Assembly (NCBI GenBank): GCA_002423205.1
Contig: DIUZ01000005.1
Location: 2,434 to 35,483, forward strand
DNA length: 33,050 nt
Direction: 5' to 3'
From: Micavibrio sp. UBA6145
GTDB lineage: Bacteria; Pseudomonadota; Alphaproteobacteria; Micavibrionales; UBA1664
This document shows positions 31,748-33,050 of the stretch, one piece after another; position 1 is the first letter of the stretch, and every line of letters begins with the position of its first letter. The position numbers and the translations under genes are program-made. The notes beneath the pieces are model-generated. The model searched no databases and was not told where the DNA came from. It saw only the letters and a list, made by a program, of their open reading frames with translations.

Positions 31748-33050
31748 CTAGAAACTCGACGCTTTGAGTTCCATCAGCGGCTCTTTACCAGCCATAATCA
31801 TACGGAAACGGCTTTCGTATTCAGGCAGCATGCGCGTCATGAAGAAACGCGCGGTCTGGATTTTGGACTCGTAAAACTCGTCCTTGCCATCGCCGCTACC
31901 TTTTTTCTCCATCGCAACTTTTGCCATACGCGCCCAGCAGAACGCGAGCGCGGTCAGCGCAAACATGCGTAAGTAATCAACCGACGCAGCACCAGCCTCC
32001 AGCGGGTCTTTCAGACCTTTCTGCGCGATGATGCCCGTGGCCTGTTGCAGTTTGCCGACCGCCTTGGCCAGCGGCATAACGAATTCAGCCATGGCGTCGT
32101 TTTCCATCTCGGCATTCACGAAATCAGTGACCGGATGGAAGAACCGGCGCAACAGGCGACCAAAACCAACACCCATTTTGCGGCCTACAAGGTCCAGCGC
32201 CTGAATGCCGTTTGTGCCCTCATAGATCATCGCGATGCGGGCATCGCGCGCGTATTGTTCGACCCCTGCGTCCCAGATGTAACCGGCACCGCCGTAGACC
32301 TGAATGGCAAGGTTGGCGACATCACTGCCCATATCCGTCTGGTATGCCTTGATGATCGGCGTCATCAGCGCAACGAAATCATCAGCTTCCTGACGTTCTT
32401 CCGGATCGGGATGGTTATGCGCAATATCCAGCGACAGTCCGACAAGATATGAAAGCATGCGCGACCCTTCGCAGAATGCTTTTGACGTCAGCAACATGCG
32501 GCGGATATCCGGGTGCACGATAATCGGGTCTGCGGGCAGCGCCGGTTCTTTCGCACCGTCGAGGCTGCGCATCTGCAGGCGTTCTTTCGCGTAAGTGACC
32601 GCGTTCTGGTAGGCAACTTCACCGATACCCAGTCCCTGCATGGCAACGCCCAGACGCGCATTGTTCATCATCGTGAACATAGCCTTGAGACCCTTGTTCG
32701 GTTCGCCGACCAGCCAGCCCTTGGCGCCTTCAAATACCATGACGCACGTGGCCGACGCCTTGATGCCCATTTTATGTTCGATGGAAGCGCAGTTCGCGGT
32801 GTTGCGGGCACCCAGCGTGCCGTCCGCATTGACCAGGAATTTCGGCACAACGAACAGCGAGATGCCTTTTACCCCTTCGGGAGCCCCCGGCAACCGCGCA
32901 AGGACAAGGTGAATAATATTTTCAGCCAGGTCATGCTCACCGGCGGAGATGAAAATCTTCTGCCCCGTAATCGCGAATGACCCATCGCCGTTATCGGTGG
33001 CCTTGGTTTTGATCAGGCCCAGATCCGTGCCGCAATGCGGCTCGGTCAGG
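31748..33050 (-). CDS. Acyl-CoA dehydrogenase, DmdC-like, C-terminal part (5' end outside window)
   Basis: A flavin-dependent acyl-CoA dehydrogenase of the long type. The frame stays open to the window edge, so the N terminus is missing and the ATG at 32893 is internal. The first visible residues, LTEPHCGTDLGLIKTKA, then ITGQKIFISAGEHDL and LARLPGAPEGVKGISLFVVPKFL, form the FAD/substrate-binding middle domain. Further on, IQVYGGAGYIWDAGVEQYARDARIAMIYEGTNGIQALDLVGRK-like text contains the catalytic-base segment YEGTNGIQ and the conserved GGAGY. A C-terminal extra domain of about 100 residues, ending KEPLMELKASSF, matches the 3-methylmercaptopropionyl-CoA dehydrogenase (DmdC) group. Many relatives of that group act on ordinary fatty acyl-CoAs, so the substrate is unsure. 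Confidence 0.92.
   Translation of the reverse strand, partial: LTEPHCGTDLGLIKTKATDNGDGSFAITGQKIFISAGEHDLAENIIHLVLARLPGAPEGVKGISLFVVPKFLVNADGTLGARNTANCASIEHKMGIKASATCVMVFEGAKGWLVGEPNKGLKAMFTMMNNARLGVAMQGLGIGEVAYQNAVTYAKERLQMRSLDGAKEPALPADPIIVHPDIRRMLLTSKAFCEGSRMLSYLVGLSLDIAHNHPDPEERQEADDFVALMTPIIKAYQTDMGSDVANLAIQVYGGAGYIWDAGVEQYARDARIAMIYEGTNGIQALDLVGRKMGVGFGRLLRRFFHPVTDFVNAEMENDAMAEFVMPLAKAVGKLQQATGIIAQKGLKDPLEAGAASVDYLRMFALTALAFCWARMAKVAMEKKGSGDGKDEFYESKIQTARFFMTRMLPEYESRFRMIMAGKEPLMELKASSF

Noticed and set aside
1..33050. CRISPR array, tRNA, rRNA, transposon ends or prophage genes
   Set aside because: No regularly spaced direct repeats, cloverleaf-forming segments with a CCA-type end, transposase motifs or phage structural genes were seen on either strand by reading.

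Overview
The window looks like a chromosomal segment of a free-living alphaproteobacterium of moderate-to-high GC. Three things point there: a GcrA-family cell-cycle regulator (13926-14417), which is confined to Alphaproteobacteria; the order rel, DUF2062, acpS, lepB, rnc, era; and the order plsY, dprA, topA. I would not name a genus; an early-branching or Micavibrio-like lineage is only a guess. I found no tRNA, rRNA, insertion sequence, prophage, plasmid or CRISPR signal. Most of the window is core housekeeping DNA.

Layout. 1-3600 holds the 3' end of a cell-wall amidase, a small lipoprotein with its own terminator, an ABC-transporter ATPase with no permease beside it, and leuA. 3850-6569 holds a large chemoreceptor and a 109-residue protein with a near-exact internal repeat. 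6582-10055 holds a family-5 uracil-DNA glycosylase (minus strand) facing away from rpoZ and a bifunctional (p)ppGpp synthetase/hydrolase. A 35-residue basic protein gene (10120-10227, minus) shares a bidirectional terminator with rel. 10381-13769 is a tightly coupled run DUF2062-acpS-lepB-rnc-era, with ATGA start/stop overlaps at three of four junctions. gcrA follows as a separate unit.

14467-19055 is a minus-strand run: a 173-residue unknown, an EamA-type exporter, rlmN, an M23 peptidase and a short unknown. 19131-22118 packs a membrane protein with a degenerate nuclease-like domain, uppP, rsmD and tadA. 22105-27732 has a BCP peroxiredoxin, a 1104-residue AsmA/YhdP-like protein, plsY and dprA. 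topA, an MFS transporter and the 3' part of an acyl-CoA dehydrogenase finish the window.

The genes fall into a few groups. Envelope building and turnover is covered by the amidase, M23 peptidase, UppP, PlsY, LepB and the AsmA-like protein. RNA processing and modification is covered by RNase III, Era, RlmN, RsmD and TadA. DNA handling is covered by UDG, DprA and TopA. Global control is covered by Rel, omega and GcrA.

I did not find a clear new multi-gene system. The most interesting items are small or odd proteins: the 35-residue gene opposite rel, the repeat protein at 6240, and the degenerate SNase-like membrane protein at 19131. Two wider patterns also stand out: several genes have a possible -10 box so close to the start codon that their transcripts could be leaderless, and three convergent pairs overlap or abut without any terminator.
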